In this document: one piece after another, positions 5,899 to 6,288 of the stretch
Numbering within the stretch: the stretch's first letter is position 1
Layout: each line of letters begins with the position of its first letter
Assembly (NCBI GenBank): GCA_011176555.1
Contig: DUEF01000125.1
Span: 1 to 6,288, forward strand
Reading direction: 5' to 3'
Length of the DNA stretch: 6,288 nucleotides
Source: Caldilineae bacterium
GTDB lineage: Bacteria > Chloroflexota > Anaerolineae > J102
Notes under the pieces: model-generated
Seen by the model: only the letters and a program-made list of their open reading frames with translations
Databases searched by the model: none
What the model was told of the DNA's origin: nothing
Translations under genes and position numbers: made by a program

Positions 5899-6288
5899 CT
5901 ACTCCTGGCTCCGGTAGCGGAGCGCTTGCAGGCATTGCAGCGCGAGTCGAGCTTCCTCGCGTGCGTTCTTGAACCTTTTCATGTGCCTGGCTTCAGTTTC
6001 AGCTTGGTCCCATTGCCCTTGCGCAGCCAGACAGAAAATCAGTTCCTTGCGGGCGTCGTGGAACTCTGGCTGCGTTTGCAGCACCCCTTCATACGCTTGG
6101 ACGGCTTGGGCGTAATCTCCCTGGGCGGCATAGCAGCGGGCCAGATCCCAGCGCGTGTCCGCATCCCAGTCAGCGAATTCCAGCCTGGTTTGATAGGCGC
6201 GCATCACTTCTTCTGCACAGGGGCTTCCGAATTTGACGCCCAGCAAAGCCGCCAATTCATCCAAATGCAGGCACTTGAGTTGTTCCGA
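5899..6288 (-). CDS. TPR-repeat protein (N-terminus beyond window)
   Basis: The frame ends at TAG 5899-5901 and stays open to the right edge, so 129 residues are visible. The only apparent internal start is a TTG at 6264 with no ribosome binding site, so the true start is most likely outside. One clear 34-residue tetratricopeptide repeat begins at ADTRWDLARCYAAQGDYAQA and runs through VQAYEGVLQTQPEF, with the usual W/L/G/Y/A/P spacing. A second, more divergent unit follows (ARKELIFCLAAQGQWDQAE). TPRs form helical scaffolds for protein-protein contacts, and no catalytic motif is visible. The remaining tail (FKNAREEARLALQCLQALRY) is helical and charged. The next gene starts 7 bp after the stop and has its Shine-Dalgarno in the last sense codons of this one, so a functional partnership with the membrane-anchored barrel-like protein is plausible. 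Full length and partner domains cannot be judged here. Confidence 0.8.
   Translation of the reverse strand, partial: SEQLKCLHLDELAALLGVKFGSPCAEEVMRAYQTRLEFADWDADTRWDLARCYAAQGDYAQAVQAYEGVLQTQPEFHDARKELIFCLAAQGQWDQAETEARHMKRFKNAREEARLALQCLQALRYRSQE
5902..5906 (-). promoter_or_regulatory. Ribosome binding site of the unknown membrane-anchored protein
   Basis: AGGAG on the minus strand, 10 bp before ATG 5891, is formed by the last codons (Gln-Glu) of the TPR gene. It supports the 5891 start and coupled expression of the two genes. Confidence 0.65.

Overview
The window is an ordinary chromosomal stretch of a bacterium with moderately high GC. It has two divergent transcription units in the left and centre, and an operon fragment converging from the right. 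No rRNA, tRNA, CRISPR array, transposase, phage gene or integration site is visible. A FabF-FabH pair whose FabH has a long C-terminal extension, together with a compact FemAB-type ligase, suggests a Chloroflexota-like (Anaerolineae/Caldilineae) organism. That placement is inference from the general look of the proteins, not a search result.

Left part (1-2918, minus strand): fabF (KAS II) is followed by fabH (KAS III), overlapping by 11 bp with fabH's Shine-Dalgarno inside the last fabF codons. A NUDIX hydrolase follows 5 bp later and runs off the left edge. This is a compact operon for initiating and elongating type II fatty acid synthesis. The NUDIX protein looks like the N-terminal half of an NrtR-type protein (NUDIX plus winged helix), but the diagnostic second half is outside the window.

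Intergenic region (2919-3240): about 320 bp, AT-richer than its flanks, between the divergent fabF and flavin-reductase-like genes. It holds a consensus -10 box for fabF, an 8-bp inverted repeat in the fabF leader, and two compact perfect palindromes on the flavin-reductase side that could be operators.

Centre (3241-4870, plus strand): a 185-aa flavin-reductase-like FMN-binding split-barrel protein, then 37 bp later a 344-aa FemAB-family (lipid II amino-acyl transferase type) protein, probably co-transcribed.

Right part (4890-6288, minus strand): a TPR protein, open at the right edge, is followed 7 bp later by a 333-aa protein of unknown function. The latter has a TIM-barrel-like strand pattern and one C-terminal membrane segment. 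This operon converges on femAB with only 19 bp between the stop codons and no recognisable intrinsic terminator.

Most of the window is core metabolism. The least explained parts are the TPR / membrane-anchored barrel-like pair, the FabH tail and the palindromes in the divergent intergenic region. I see nothing that amounts to a clearly new system.
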